DNA of 64,000 nucleotides from Perkinsus marinus ATCC 50983 (taxonomy: Eukaryota; Perkinsozoa; Perkinsida; Perkinsidae), in the NCBI RefSeq assembly GCF_000006405.1, contig NW_003205333.1, forward strand, positions 440,702-504,701, written 5' to 3'. How positions within the stretch are numbered: position 1 is the stretch's first letter; each line of letters opens with the position of its first letter. The notes beneath the pieces are model-generated. The model saw nothing but the letters and a program-made list of their open reading frames with translations. It did not search any database and was not told the DNA's origin. The position numbers were made by a program, and so were the translations under genes. This document shows, one piece after another, positions 45,889 through 57,423 of this stretch.

Positions 45889-46143
45889 CTAATTAGCGAC
45901 AGTGTAACATGTATCAATGTAGGCCTGCATGATTATCATTAGAGCTATGCTCGAGTGGTAGGACTGGACTTTAGCTCGCTCACTATTGGGAAGCCATTCT
46001 TCCTGTGCCTGGTGATCTCGAGATCGTACAAACATATGAATGGTCAGGAACGAGTTTGAGTGGTTGCGGTTGAGCCAGTCATCCGTCTGAGTCGCTGCAG
46101 CTCCCTTACAGAGCGACGCCGATATTGCGACGCTCTGAGTCAT
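45889..46143 (-). CDS. Small hypothetical protein, single exon
   Basis: This is an 84-codon frame from an ATG at 46143 (MTQSVAISASLCKGAAATQ) to a stop at 45889, with TDDWLNRNHSNSFLTIHMFV and EEWLPNSERAKVQSYHSS inside. It has no motif and no phased neighbour, so it could be chance. It lies downstream of PP2C on the same strand. Confidence 0.33.
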   Translation of the reverse strand: MTQSVAISASLCKGAAATQTDDWLNRNHSNSFLTIHMFVRSRDHQAQEEWLPNSERAKVQSYHSSIALMIIMQAYIDTCYTVAN

Positions 46144-46524
46144 GCTACTGCACTATGAGACAGGATACAGTCTTTTACGACCTCTTGAGCCTGCCACTAT
46201 CGTGATTGGGTGATCTTAAGCAGTGGTGACTACAGTGACAATTATAATCTCTTAGATGGATGTCGACCATGCGTATGCAATAGCGGAATTGAGAGTGACC
46301 CGAAATATACGTCTCCCTCCATAACACTGCGAGAAAATAGAAGTATACAACAGGCAGTGTCACTCTGGTCATAAAAGCTATAATATGAAGCTGTCATCAG
46401 ACAGCGGTGATACAGAGGATGGAAGACTCTTTGATATGAGATCTACGTGGCAACCCACTGCAACAGCAATTGGGGTTGCGAAGCATGCGGTGATCGTTAC
46501 TGCAGGAACTGCAGAGGTGATCGC
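46144..46524. other. Intergenic stretch
   Basis: This lies between the PP2C stop and the small frame downstream. A plus-strand frame starting at 46385 enters the PP2C coding exon and is rejected as a shadow. Confidence 0.4.
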
Positions 46525-47788
46525 CTATAACAATGCTACAGCAGCAGAGCAATTATCTCGTGACCCTGACAACACGGCGTGGCCTACCTGAGATGATACT
46601 ACTGGGCGACTGGAGTTGAAACGGCGCTAGTATAACGAGGAGGACTCCCTTCTGCAGCTTACCAGTTTCTCTGCTACATCATCCTCATCAATGTGTTGGA
46701 TGACAAATCGAGCTACTTCGCTATCATTAAGGACGTCCCATACACCATCACTAGCGACAACGATGATCGAGCCTTGTATAACTTCCTTCTTCACACTAAC
46801 ACTTGGTTCAGAGATAACCCCAGCATCCTTGAGGCACCAATCACCCAATGCTCTGCTCACTGCCAATTGCCCACCCACACGGCCAAATAGCACCATACCT
46901 CCACAGCGAACCACACGATCTGCTTCGGCAGCATTCGTAGTAGGTCGATGATCTTCTGTGAGTCTAGTAAATCGGCCACTAGGGGCTATTAATATGGCTC
47001 TGCTGTCACCGACATTAGCACAGATCAATGCACAGCTGTTCTTATTGAACTTGTTGGATTTCTGTCTTCTTACGATAAGCACGGTAGCAGTTAGGCCATT
47101 CCGCCATGTGCATGGACGTATTTCTTGGTCCATTCGTGCGAACGCATCAGACATCACTGCTTTGATGGACTTTCTTCCCTTTTCAGGGAGAGGGGGATGT
47201 CCTTCCATCTCATCACCAATTATACAAGGGAATCTATCCAAGACTGTACTTATAGCTTGTAGGCTACCACCATGCCCATCTAGTATAGCAATGAGTGATG
47301 TTCGTGAGCTTAGAGAAGGAGTAATGGATGGAAGGTAGATATGAGCATCCTCCATTTTGCGTCTGTGTGGGATATTTTGGGTATCATAATGCGAGAACAT
47401 CTTCACGGGTGATTGTGCAACCTATGGGGCACGATATATATTAAGACTAAGATGAGTGAGACAGAAGGATGTATGAACAAGCATATGTCCTCACCTCTTC
47501 GTGAGTATCCAATGTTCTAGCACGGCCCCCCGCCAGTTTTCGGCCTATTATAGCGGATGAAGAGATGGTATTATCAAAATGTTCCCCCTTTGGGTGTAGA
47601 GATGTACCGACTCGAGCCTTTGCATGTTTGGCAGTCTTGTTCTCTCCATGCCACAGGGAGCTTACTCCTCTGGCGACGGCTGCTATTGGTGGGGGTGTAT
47701 AATGGTCTCGACGCTGTTGCTCCCTGGACCGACGAGACGGGGACCGTGATGACGCCTCACTCAGGTGTGACCACTCTTGCCCTCTCAA
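46525..47788 (-). CDS. PP2C-type (PPM) protein phosphatase
   Basis: This is a metal-dependent Ser/Thr phosphatase. Family motifs in order are RRKMEDAH, AILDGHGGSLQA, CALICANVGDSRAILI, TRLTEDHRP, CGGMVLFGRVGGQLAVSRAL, GDWCLKDAG, VVASDGVWDVLND and SGSRDNCSAA. The last motif lies in an extra 3' exon joined by a 36-nt intron (donor GTAAGC), so the stop is at 46525, not at the earlier 46627. All metal-binding Asp residues are present. A basic N-terminal exon with KHAKARVGTSLHPKGEHF joins in phase at HEEVAQSPVKMF. The start is uncertain: the frame is open to 47788 and an upstream first exon is likely. It is about 390 residues or more. Confidence 0.87.
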
Positions 47789-49201
47789 CCTGTCATTGAT
47801 TCAAGTCATCATGATTATGCCACCTCCACCGTTGTCTCTAACCAGACATTGTGTGGCACACAGATGAGTCGTCACTCTATCCAATCGATTCCACAGACAC
47901 TCACCCAGATTCTCCCTTACGCCCATTGCATCGTCGCTGATGCAGGAAGCCATCGAGCTGTTTGAAATCCGCACGAGCCGCTGCAATGATTGGGTTAAGG
48001 ATTGGCAAACACCCTTCCCACTTGCCCCCTCCGCTGGAAATATTTTTATCGCCGGATGAGAGCGATTTCACCATGCGAGCGGTGAAGCAAACAACTAAGA
48101 AGAGGACATCCCGGTGGTAGTGTCGAGAACAAGAACCTGAAAACACAGGCTTACTCTATGAAATAGAGACCAACCTGCTGATGACCAATTGAGGCCGACT
48201 CGATTAGATCAAATGAGAGAAATTGTATTCTGTACCCATGCGTTGAATCATGGTAGTGAGTAACTGAGCAGGATGAGTAAGAGAACCTCAGATCCTGTCG
48301 ACTATGTAAAAAACGCCGCTGACGCCGTAGCAAGCGTGAATTGCCCCATGGCCCATCGCCCAAAACAACTCCCGATAAACTATGTATCAGCAGTAAAGCT
48401 GCTAGGGACTACACAATAATCACTGCTCCGAAAACGAGGAAGAAGACGTCACTAATCGCATGAGGATCCGTTTCAAAATCGGGATCAACCAGAATATGGC
48501 AACCAGAATACAGCCTTAACGTTCATGTGAAGCATACACCATCACCGGCGAGCTTTGAAACTTCCAAAGCAATACTATTCGGAAAACAATCCCCATTATG
48601 ATAAATAGCCTGCCTGTAACAATAATACGACTTGAGATATATACGGTTACTATATAGAAGGCGAATGTAAAGCCGCCCAGGGTCATCGGAAGTCATGAAC
48701 CGAGCAGGTTGAAGGAGAATTCTCCGGAAGGGCTAAAGACAGCAATACAGTTGTAGAAGGGACTGTTGTTGTTGTTGGGATCGTTAGCAGAAAGGCTTGT
48801 GTACCGGCTCCGCCAGGACCTTGTAGAAACTTGAGTAGCCCGAGTAGCAGGAGCACCCGACTATGCTGGTATGCTCAGTCGGGCACCCCGACTAAAGCCC
48901 ATGTTGAGTAGCTCGGGATATGGTAAACGAAATTCCACTATGTCCGACCGCGCTTCTGCTGGTAAGTTCTGAGCAAAGATTGTACTTTAACTTAATTGTT
49001 CCTAACGGAAACATAGATATGCGTAGGTAGTCAGGTTGCATAGACCCATCAGGCAGGTTCTGTCAATTCGTTTATTCATATTCCCCGGTATCTATTTCCA
49101 TGATTACTTTGCTCCAACAGCTACACCTGAGAAGGCCATATGCCTAACGAAATACTCGACAACTCTAGAAAATCCTCAACAACGGTGAGTACAACTGAAA
49201 C
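47789..49201. other. Unassigned stretch
   Basis: The part next to PP2C may hold its first exon (a minus-strand frame with ENLGECLWNRLDR). A minus-strand frame near 47901-48146 (VKSLSSGDKNISSGGGK) might be coding. From 48370 on nothing is supported except a weak inverted repeat near 48850-48885 (CCCGACT against AGTCGGG). No RNA gene is recognised. Confidence 0.4.
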
Positions 49202-51769
49202 TTAATTTCCGAAACAACAATGCATGTGAAATGTAATCCTCAGTCGGATGGATCTCGTTCGAATGCATACTTGAGCTCCGCTAATGCTGGGAAGCAGGGT
49301 GGGGCGGGTAGATTCCGGAGGAGCTGAGATAGAAAGACGATCTAATTTGTACCCATCGATGCACAGTCCGACATCTTTTTGATCAGCGGTAATCTGTGCT
49401 AAAATCCTTCGATCTTCCACATAATGGTGACATATCTCTCTGACAAGCTCACGAGTCTCTGGACCCGGATTTGCCACCTGGCTTCCAGTTTCTGAAATAA
49501 TGACTGTTGAGCTTATCTCTTACTCATGTGCACGTCATGAACCCCACTATGCATGAACCACGTCCTGTGAGACGCGTGACAACGGCTCTGCATTGCAGGT
49601 CAATGCTGACGGATAACCCAGATAGCCCACACCCCACATACCCATGACATTATGACTAAGTGCCTCCACTATAGACAAGCCGTATCGTGCATGATGCATC
49701 CAAGTTGCGTTTCCCCTATGTCGCAACTGTTGGGATACATTCTCCAGATCAGACAAATCGATCGAGAAACATCCCTGAGAGTGAACTACCCATGGTGAAT
49801 CAACTGACTCTCTCACTATCCACCCGTGTAACACACGATCACGGACCTCCAGAGCCGAGATGATGGCCGTGTAGGAACAACTCTTTGGATACTCAGCCCG
49901 TAACATACTACCTGTATTAGCATGCCTAATGGCAGCACCGGAGCCTTATCAGCGAAGGCTCTCCCAGCCGAGTGGTAAAGGTGACTGCAGTTGACGTTCG
50001 ACCTGTGACCTGACTCTCCAGCAGAGGTGTTGAGCCGTCTGTAAGGACATCGACAGAGCCAATGACTAGCCATGTTACTCAACGTACCGACACGCTGGTA
50101 TGATGAGGAGGAGCTGCTTCACATCAAGGTTGCCTACAGCGGGGTGGAGTCGACTTGCCACCATCTCCGAGAACTCACTGCATTCCAACCCTAGTCGATG
50201 CATACCGTATAACTGACAGAAGATATGTACCAAGACAGAGAATAAGATGGATGGAGCAATTTTCAAAAAAGGATGATTGGGTACTATATGTAAGAATTCT
50301 GGACACTACCAGACTGCATGCTGTTGGTAGGTGTCTCGACAAAGACTCCTCTTCGTCTGCAACTCTCTCAGCAATACATCCAAACATGGCAGGAACGGCT
50401 TCCGAAGATTCGATACGAAGCTTGCCAAAGGCAAACGCAATCTGACATACCGACCAAGGAGCCATAGGCAGGCTCTAGGAGAGTCGAGGAAGAGATACGT
50501 TGAGATCGTGTGGGGGTTGGAGGATGACCACTACCTGTCCGACGTCCACCAACGATAACCTCTCTATCGATCCACAGACAATCCCGGCTAGAGCCTCCAT
50601 AAAAGCGGTATCTTCATATCGTAACTTGGCTAGTGCCATGGCTAAATTGGCCAAGCCTTGTCCACAGGCCTCTTCACCCAGCTTAGCCGAGCTTGACTGA
50701 GACATAGCTGACGGCGGCCAGCAGTGAGTTGGAAACTACTATGAGAGATCCGTTCGAATGCCCTTCCTTGATACATGTCAGTATGTGAGGGATGATATCC
50801 ATAGCATCCTCGTCGTCTCGTAGTTCATCGATCGATACCAATGAACTCAGCGTCATGCCCAATCTAGAGCAAGCCAATTATACCCGTTGAGGATCCACAC
50901 ACCGAGCATGAGCACACCAGTTCAGAAGAAGAGCCGTAGATGTCTCCTACTCTCGTAGAGGTGTCCTATAGGATAGCTTCCCCTTCATCATTGATAGAAT
51001 ATTCAGGCAAGCCTGGATCGCTGGATCCTGCGAGAGGCTTCGTGACGGGGATAACTCTGGACTGAAGGATAAAACAATGACCTCCAATGGCAGTCCTCAA
51101 CACCATAAGGAGTAGCGATGCAATATCGAAAAGCAGTTGTGCGGAATATTCGAGAGAGGTTGAATACTACGTCGTGTGCCCCTTCCCACCGTCCCTATAC
51201 GATCTTTCCTTCACATACCGCTCTATTGCCTTCAGCGTCAAAACCTGGATCGAGCATCAACTGGAATTATCCCTTTCGGATTAATCACCAGATCCTGCGA
51301 GTTGAACTTCTCAAGATTATCCGGGATAAGAAACTCAACCACTGCTGCGAACGTCCGGTCCACAGTGGGCCATCCGCTCTGGGAACGGAAAAGCCTGATA
51401 ATGAAGGATATCCCTAAGGTTAGCAGCAACAGTAGAAATAGCATTACTGAGATCTGGTACACGATTGGAGAGTTAAACTAAGCTTCATTGGTCCAAGGTC
51501 AGCCAATGGATCCTTGGAGGAGGCTATAGACTCTAATATGGCCGTCCAATCCTCGCTTGTAGTACCCTTCCCAGAGGCTGAGGGAGCAGACGAGGAAGAA
51601 CAGCACCTATTATGGTGTGCATACAGAGGAGGGTCGACGGAGGTATGGTCTACTAGCCTACCTTAGCTGAACCAGGTGCACATAGCAGTGGTTGTAGCAG
51701 ACGTTGCCTGCGAATCGGCACATCCTTCTGGAGTGGAGAGTGACTGTCGCTCCGAGAGGGACTGTCCAT
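49202..51769 (-). CDS. Helical-repeat protein, candidate organellar RNA-binding (OPR/FASTK-like)
   Basis: The putative start is the ATG at 51769, giving an Arg-rich leader (PIRRQRLLQPLL) suited to organelle import. Exons follow with EDWTAILESIASSKDPLAD, WPTVDRTFAAVVEFLIPDN, RSLSQDPAIQACLNILSMM, SSLVSIDELRDDEDAMDII, GLANLAMALAKLRYEDTAF, MEALAGIVCGSIERLSLVD and SVCQIAFAFGKLRIESSEAV. The repeating L-x-x-L/I-A-x-A-x-A/G-K-L-R pattern is like octotricopeptide and FASTK repeats, which bind organellar RNA. The C-terminal exons read RELVREICHHYVEDRR and VGLCIDGYKLDRLSI, ending at 49202. A RAP domain is not clear. Many exon edges are approximate. Confidence 0.5.
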
Positions 51770-52029
51770 CTAGTCGGAGTCATAACGGTGCCTACTGCGA
51801 AGTTGCTGAGGGACTAACGGACTTGGACAACAACTCTACCCGAGGCAACAACAAAACACGTAGCATAGAACGAATGCAACCCTACGGATACATAGAGGAC
51901 GGTATATTGGTGTATGCTGGGAGGAACTACTCGTCATTGTCACAACGACAATATTACAAGATGCAATAGAACTTATAAACAAGCATAGTGCAAGTAGTGG
52001 ACTCTCGTCAATCTCAACAGACCGTATAA

Positions 52030-52543
52030 CTACTTATGCTCGTGTGGTGGGAACAACTTCATTCCAGGGAAGAATACCTAACAGGACATAGATCAACAGA
52101 TACTGTCATACTTCGACGTCTTACCGATCCCCGGAACAGTAGAGGGATCCAGGACGGCTGTGACCTTGATGCCGCTTCTGTGTTTACTTCATTCGTTTTC
52201 GCAGCCTCAGTTTTGGGCTTTGATCGTCGTAGCATGGCCGCTACCGGTACATCGGACTGTGCATCATTTGCAGATAGAATGGGTGATGGTGTGGTTGGGG
52301 GCACATACTCAGGTATCGTAGGCAACGGTACCGATACAATCTTGGTCGGATCGCCGCCCGGACGCATGCCCTAACAAGAGCTTATGGACAAGGCATCGAT
52401 GCAAGGATAGCATTGCAGTATGGCATCGCTTCTACCTCTTGCCCAGTAGCAGGACGATGTTGTAGTTCCCCCCGGCGTTCGGCCACCATGTGAGGAGGGC
52501 AAGGGCCTCCAATTACTGGACCCAGCCGTGCCTGGAGACCCAT
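52030..52543 (-). CDS. Hypothetical protein
   Basis: Three exons join in phase. The start is the ATG at 52543 (MGLQARLGPVIGGPCPPH). A 65-nt intron leads to MRPGGDPTKIVSVPLPTI, PPTTPSPILSANDAQSDVP and KPKTEAAKTNEVNTEAASR, then WIPLLFRGS. A 46-nt intron leads to VFFPGMKLFPPHEHK and a stop at 52030. The product is about 140 residues, Pro/Thr/Ala-rich. The N-terminal MG could be myristoylated. No family is recognised. Confidence 0.5.
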
Positions 52544-52608
52544 GAAAGAACATGACTGGTTGATCTATATGATCGCGAGAGGGGCGAATTGGTGATCATC
52601 CCGTTACA

Positions 52609-53280
52609 CTATACCGTGACATGGATCATTACATTGCGTAGAATCGCTTCTTCACTAACCCATGGATGATAGATATTGAAGAGGTTGGTACAGTCCTTTC
52701 CAGCTCCTTGGAATAATTCTCCTCGGCCTCCAGGATGATAATCCAGGTATGATGTTATATCATATCTGAATAACCGATAGGAATATATGAAGCAGCCCCA
52801 GTATGTACTTATTACACAACTCCATTGATGACTGTCCAACAGTCATGCTTCGAATTATGATGAGCAACCTCGTCCCAAGTCAGCTTATCCGCTGGAAATA
52901 ATAGAGGCTTATTGTCAGCCATGATCCTCATGTACGCAAACTGAAGACGAGAGGAAGAACACCAGTAAGTACAAGCATTAGCTATGATGATCATCAACAG
53001 CTGCGGCATACCCAAACCTCCACGCTCTGTATACTACCTGATTCTTGCTCTTGACCTTTTTCCGTGGTGGGAGATGAGGAACCGCTGGTGTCTGCAATTT
53101 ATTACACCCTGATGCGTTGGTGCTGGTTGTACTGGTCCTTTGACCACGTTCTATCTCTTTTTTCACACGGTCAGCAAAGGACACATGGCTAGAATGGGAA
53201 TGCCGGGCCGGGTGTGGCTGTAGATCAGCTGATGGTAGTGGCCGAGAGGGAGCCGCAGGAACCTCTGGTGGATCGCTCAT
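52609..53280 (-). CDS. Cytochrome b5-domain protein, NCB5OR-like N-terminus
   Basis: This is a haem-binding electron carrier. The start is the ATG at 53280 (MSDPPEVPAAPSRPLPS). A basic N-terminal part ends RKKVKSKNQ, an intron follows, and then FAYMRIMADNKPLLFPADKL. The b5 fold reads TWDEVAHHNSKHDCWTVING, DITSYLDYHPGGRGELFQG (first haem His in HPGG), AGKDCTNLFNIYHPWV (second haem His) and SEEAILRNVMI, stopping at 52609. DCWTVING, AGKDCTxLFN and the YHPWV ending are close to the b5 domain of NADH cytochrome b5 oxidoreductase (NCB5OR), but no reductase domain follows. There is no C-terminal membrane anchor, so it is probably soluble. Confidence 0.85.
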
Positions 53281-53508
53281 TATGCAGACAGAAAACTAAA
53301 GTTAAATTGAGGGATCGCCGGAGCAGATCGATAAGACCCCCTAAAAGGCTTCAACAGCGATTCTACCACACAGACCGCCGACACCCCTTCCTGAAGGGTC
53401 AACACATTTCGACGAGGATACACATCCAAAGGAAACAGTAAGTGAAAACACAGTGAATGATATAATCGGGTATTACAATGCAGTTGATGCTACACAGCCA
53501 TATTACTC

Positions 53509-54137
53509 TCACCATATCTCCCCTTCTTTGATTATTATTTCCTGCCTATTGCCCTCGGCTGACTGATAGCTAGTAGGATAGGAAACTGACGTACTATCAC
53601 TCGATGGGCAGTCAGCCTTCCTCTCTTCATTATGACTTCTCCGCTGTCCAGCTATCTGCTCCTCAGGAGCATCACCAGATATCTTACCGATATAGTCCTG
53701 AGCATACCACACATGATCAACTAGAGAAGGCTCTCCTGAGCAGAGCCTCTTGGACAGGACCTGCTCCCTGCATTCAACTAATATTACCTTGGAGAGGATA
53801 TTCTCCGGTTTCACTTTCGAATGCACATGATCGAATACTTCCGTGCAGTCCTTACCACAAGCGATGTATATCGTCCGCGGACCACCAGGATGCCGATCAG
53901 CATACTTCGTCACATCATATCTGAGCATCAATAATAAGTCACTTGTACCCCTGAGAGTAGATGAGCATGGACCAACAATGAGTGTAGACAAGGAAACATA
54001 AGTCATTACACCTGTTGTCTAACCACTGTCCAGCAATCATCGGGTTTGTTATGTGTGTTCAACTCCTTCCAAGTCACTTCACGATCCAAGCCACTCGATG
54101 ATGCTGCTGTCATCGACGATGAGAATACTCCCCCCAT
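53509..54137 (-). CDS. Cytochrome b5-domain protein, probably N-myristoylated
   Basis: This is a second haem-binding b5 gene in tandem with the one above. The start is the ATG at 54137. The protein begins MGGVFSSSM, a good N-myristoylation signal. The fold reads REVTWKELNTHNKPDDCWTV, YDVTKYADRHPGGPRTIYI (first haem His), ACGKDCTEVFDHVHSKVKP (second haem His) and ENILSKVILV. A hydrophilic tail of about 90 residues (VDHVWYAQDYIGKISGDAPE and an acidic, Ser-rich end) follows, stopping at 53509. An intron of about 60-90 nt splits the b5 domain at the same place as in its neighbour, after the TV-x-x-x-V segment, consistent with duplication. Confidence 0.85.
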
Positions 54138-54342
54138 TGTAAGCTGTGATTCGAAACTACCATAGTAAGTTCGGGAACTCCGCCATATGACACAACACTC
54201 ACAACATCTCTCCAAAGAGAATCTCTCAATGACATGCTAATAGGTTCATGTCGTCTGCGAGCAAGCATATACTAATCTTCAGCAACCACAGCAGCGGGAC
54301 TCCTATGAATCCAACACTCCCGGGGGTTTGGGAATGAAGTGC

Positions 54343-55279
54343 CTACCCTCGGAGATAAAGATCTTGACCATGCATCGCCGTGGATATCATGTCATTACGG
54401 AATGCCTCGAAGTCAACCAAGGAGAGGAGGAAATCGAATCTGAACATATCATCCAACAATCTGATATGATTGAAGTCCACGAGCTGGGCCCTACACCTCC
54501 TCGGTTTGCATGATCCAACCGCCAGCATTGGGGCTGTCTACTTCGCTCCCCAGCCTGCCACGGCATTCCTCTACGAACTCGTCTAGTTCGAAGGTGGGGT
54601 GCTGGTAGACAAGATAAACGGTGACTTCTCATACACGCACCTCCTGTTTGACCCTCGAGACTAGCAAGTCTTCAATGGTATCGCAATACCTCACATATAA
54701 GGAGGCGTCTACTGTTGCTGCGAGAAAGAAGCTCACCTCTTAAACAACACATAGTGTTCGTGCTTGTACTCTGGAGCATCGTTATCAACTACTGGTGTCT
54801 TCTCGTATTTGAACTCGTGACAGTGATGTTGCATGAACTCTTCAACTCTCTCTTGGAGAGGCCCCGAGCATACCACCTATAGTAGACACTACTCCTCACT
54901 GAAGCCTATCCTGCACTTGCTCTATAACCTCGAAAACACTTGCCAGGATACTGTCGAAGCAGCTTCTCTCGGGGTTTACAATGTCGTCAATACTATCTGT
55001 GAGGATGCTCCCCAAGGAATCCAGCATGTGATAGTTATGTGAGAATATACTGCAATACTTACCATTGATGACAAGTATCTCATCCTCTGCACCTTGAGCG
55101 ATGGAAGAGACGACTGCATCCTTGTCAATACCAATTTCCAGACCTACAGCCTTCTGATCTTCTCTAAGCTTCTGCGACACAGGCACATTTCTCAACCTTC
55201 TCAACACTTCTCAACTGGTCACGAGGCTGCTTCTTACATCGTTATCGGGAGAGTTTTTGACTTCGACCTGTTTGACCAT
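54343..55279 (-). CDS. ARL2-binding (BART) domain protein
   Basis: This is likely an effector of ARL2/ARL3 small GTPases, acting in cilia or mitochondria. The start used is the ATG at 55279 (MVKQVEVKNSPDND). The domain exons join in phase to give FDSILASVFEVIEQVVCSGP, QERVEEFMQHHCHEFKYEKT, APEYKHEHYVLFKRYCDTIE, DLLVSRVKQEHPTFELDEFV and EECRGRLGSE, then RLLDDMFRFDFLLSLVDFEA-FRNDMI, stopping at 54343. The FxxHCxxF, E-x-K/H-x-E-Y-x-x-x-F-x-x-Y-x-x-x-I-E and DFxxF blocks are the BART signature (ARL2BP, CFAP36). Two upstream exons (DQKAVGLEIGIDKDAVVSS) precede it. Introns are 40-66 nt. Confidence 0.75.
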
Positions 55280-55337
55280 GAGGAAGAACGAAAATCGATA
55301 TACTATATTGAGATATGGTACAAAGCGACTTAGGTTA

Positions 55338-55700
55338 TTAGTAGACACAACACCGAGGATAGATATCGTAGCCTGATACGCAGAGGCCTATGTGGCCTTC
55401 CCGATGTTCTATTATGGTGAGCTGCTGGACCGACAAGGGAGTTAGAATACGCGTGGTATGCATAGTCACACCAAGGCTAGCCCGGGAAGTACCGTACTCA
55501 ACCTTATCAAATCCCACCCCTCTCAGCACATCCATATCAAACTCTTACATCTCCCTAATGTACTTGGCCTCATCAGAGCCCTCCCTGTTCTCCTTCGTTC
55601 TTCGCCGTTGATTAGCTCGACCTGGAAGAGGCTCCACTGCATCCACTCCTCGCCCAAACTCCTCCGCAGTAGTGAGCTCGAGAGCCCGTATAGAGCATTG
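55338..55700 (-). CDS. Hypothetical protein
   Basis: Minus-strand exons read LELTTAEEFGRGVDAVEPLP, GRANQRRRTKENREGSDEAK and YIRE. They join in phase, across a 28-nt GT-AG intron, to GVGFDKVEYGTSRASLGVTM, ILTPLSVQQLTIIEHREGHI and GYDIYPRCCVY, stopping at 55338. A possible start lies farther up (ATG at 55780), but the frame join to it was not found. No family is recognised. Confidence 0.45.
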
Positions 55701-56289
55701 TTGAAGAGCTCCCCGAAGACAAGAACAAGGAGAAGCTTAATAGGAGATGTAGAAGTTGAGGGCTTGCAAGAATCATTCATGTACTATGGTGACAGCAGGT
55801 GTCAATTGTACTCGTCAGGTTCAGAGGGTGGAATTGATCTCGGTGTTGGATTCATAAGAGTATCGTTAATAGTGGCGTTGAGGTTAGTGTGCTTCCCTTG
55901 ATGTGGCTCGAGATGATAGAGCCCAGATAGGCCTCTTCTATTCCTGATATCGTCTCTGATCCATTTGTACGTGATATTACGAATCACTTCTCCTACTGAC
56001 GATATACTGACGAGAGGAGTGGTTGAGTATATGCCATTGATGATGGTGCCCTACGATGGTATTACCACTCTACTTTGCCGTCGGCACCGACTGATGCTCC
56101 GGTCTAGAGCACTTCGTTGGACTTGCCTTGATATAGGATGATAACTCCACCCCAACATAACCATGTAAAGGACTGTGATAGGAGACACTGAGGCAACCGA
56201 CTTAGGTGGCCAACGATGCTTAACTAAACGAAACACTCCGAACCTCGAAGATTAGAAAACGTATTGTTGGGAGATGCACGGTGAGCTGC
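55701..56289. other. Intergenic stretch
   Basis: About 590 bp lie between the hypothetical gene and the PPIH stop. Overlapping frames on both strands lack motifs. No RNA gene or repeat is seen. Confidence 0.4.
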
Positions 56290-57080
56290 CTAGAGTTCTC
56301 CGCATTCTGATACTGTGATTGGCAACTTTGGACGGCTGTTCTCCCCAACCTGTAGACAGAGTACACCAAAATCCCTTTCGAGTCGTTACGATAGTGGACC
56401 ATCGAGCTACTACTACTTGCGCATTCTCAATCTTCCTTACAGTCATCATACTCTGCTGATCCAAGACCTTACCAAACACCACATGCTTGCTATCCAACCA
56501 GTCACATCTAAAGCAAGACGGGATATGAACCACACGGTATGATCCGACACCAGACGATAATAATAGTTACTTCTTACTTATTGCAGGTTATGAAGAACTG
56601 ACACCCATTAGTATTAGGACCAGAGTTAGCCATAGATAGCAAACCTGAATAATCAAGTGAACATACCAAGGAGATTGGGGTTTACGCCACACTACACCGA
56701 TTCACTATGATATTACCAGGGGAATCATGGGCAAGTTTGAAGTTCTCATCAGGGAACTTTTCACCATATATACTCAAGCTTCCAGTACCATCCCCTTTGA
56801 CAAAGTCTCCTCCTTGTATCATGAAGTCCCGAATAACTCTGTGGAACGTTGATCCTTTGTATCCAATAGGGACTCCATTGAGTTTGAACTCGCCCGTGCA
56901 TAGCTGACGAAAGTTCTCAACAGTCTTGGGTGCAACGTCCTTATATAGCTCCATCCTGATGCGGCCGATGGCCGACCCTCCAACCGATACGTCCATGAAT
57001 ACTACTGGATTCTCAGGATTCCGGACCGGCCTGCTCAGAATGGATCCACGACGTGAATATGGGGAGGAGGAGCCACCAGT
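56290..57080 (-). CDS. PPIH: Peptidyl-prolyl isomerase H (spliceosomal cyclophilin)
   Basis: This proline cis-trans isomerase is associated with the U4/U6.U5 snRNP in known members. Blocks in order are [116 protein letters not shown] and [14 protein letters not shown], with a stop at 56290. The [15 protein letters not shown], DWLDxKHVVFGK and ECGE features match PPIH over other cyclophilins. The catalytic Arg (FHRVI) and Gln (FMIQGG) are present. The 5' end carries a Ser/Arg-rich leader ([15 protein letters not shown]) whose first Met was not located. Confidence 0.88.
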
Positions 57081-57423
57081 ACTACCGATGCATCGGGATG
57101 GCAGGCTGCAGTCCTGCGTTAGAGGATTTCATGTGATTAAATGAAACCTTCGAAACGAGAATAACAATGAAGTGAAGATGTCTAAAACCTTCACAAACGA
57201 CGTCACGGATTTCACCGGGAGACGGGAAGGCAGAGAGAAATGCCGAGCCCGTGAATCGAACTTGCGATACGCCGAGCGTCGTTTTCAATTGGAAACTCTC
57301 CGCAGCATTACACGCGAGCGTCGTTTTGCCTGCATCGTATCACTCCAAAATACAAGAATCCTCTGCAATTATACAACTCCTCTGTAAACATTGATTGTTT
57401 AGCTATTCACTGGTTCATGTCCT
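57081..57423. other. Divergent intergenic region
   Basis: About 340 bp lie between PPIH (minus) and the first NUFIP1-like gene (plus). Apart from possible first-exon sequence of PPIH, nothing is supported. Confidence 0.4.

Noticed and set aside
46385-46591. Plus-strand frame starting MKLSSDSGDTEDGRLF
   Set aside because: Its 3' end lies opposite the last PP2C exon, which carries the required GSRDN motif on the minus strand, so this frame is a shadow.
48830-48900. GC-rich imperfect inverted repeats
   Set aside because: The arms pair over only about seven bases and no RNA or element boundary is evident.
51676-51969. Plus-strand frame starting MHIAVVVADVACESAH
   Set aside because: It overlaps the Arg-rich first exon of the minus-strand helical-repeat gene and has no motif of its own.
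52036-52374. Plus-strand frame of 112 codons
   Set aside because: The opposite strand gives a phased three-exon gene with more natural composition.
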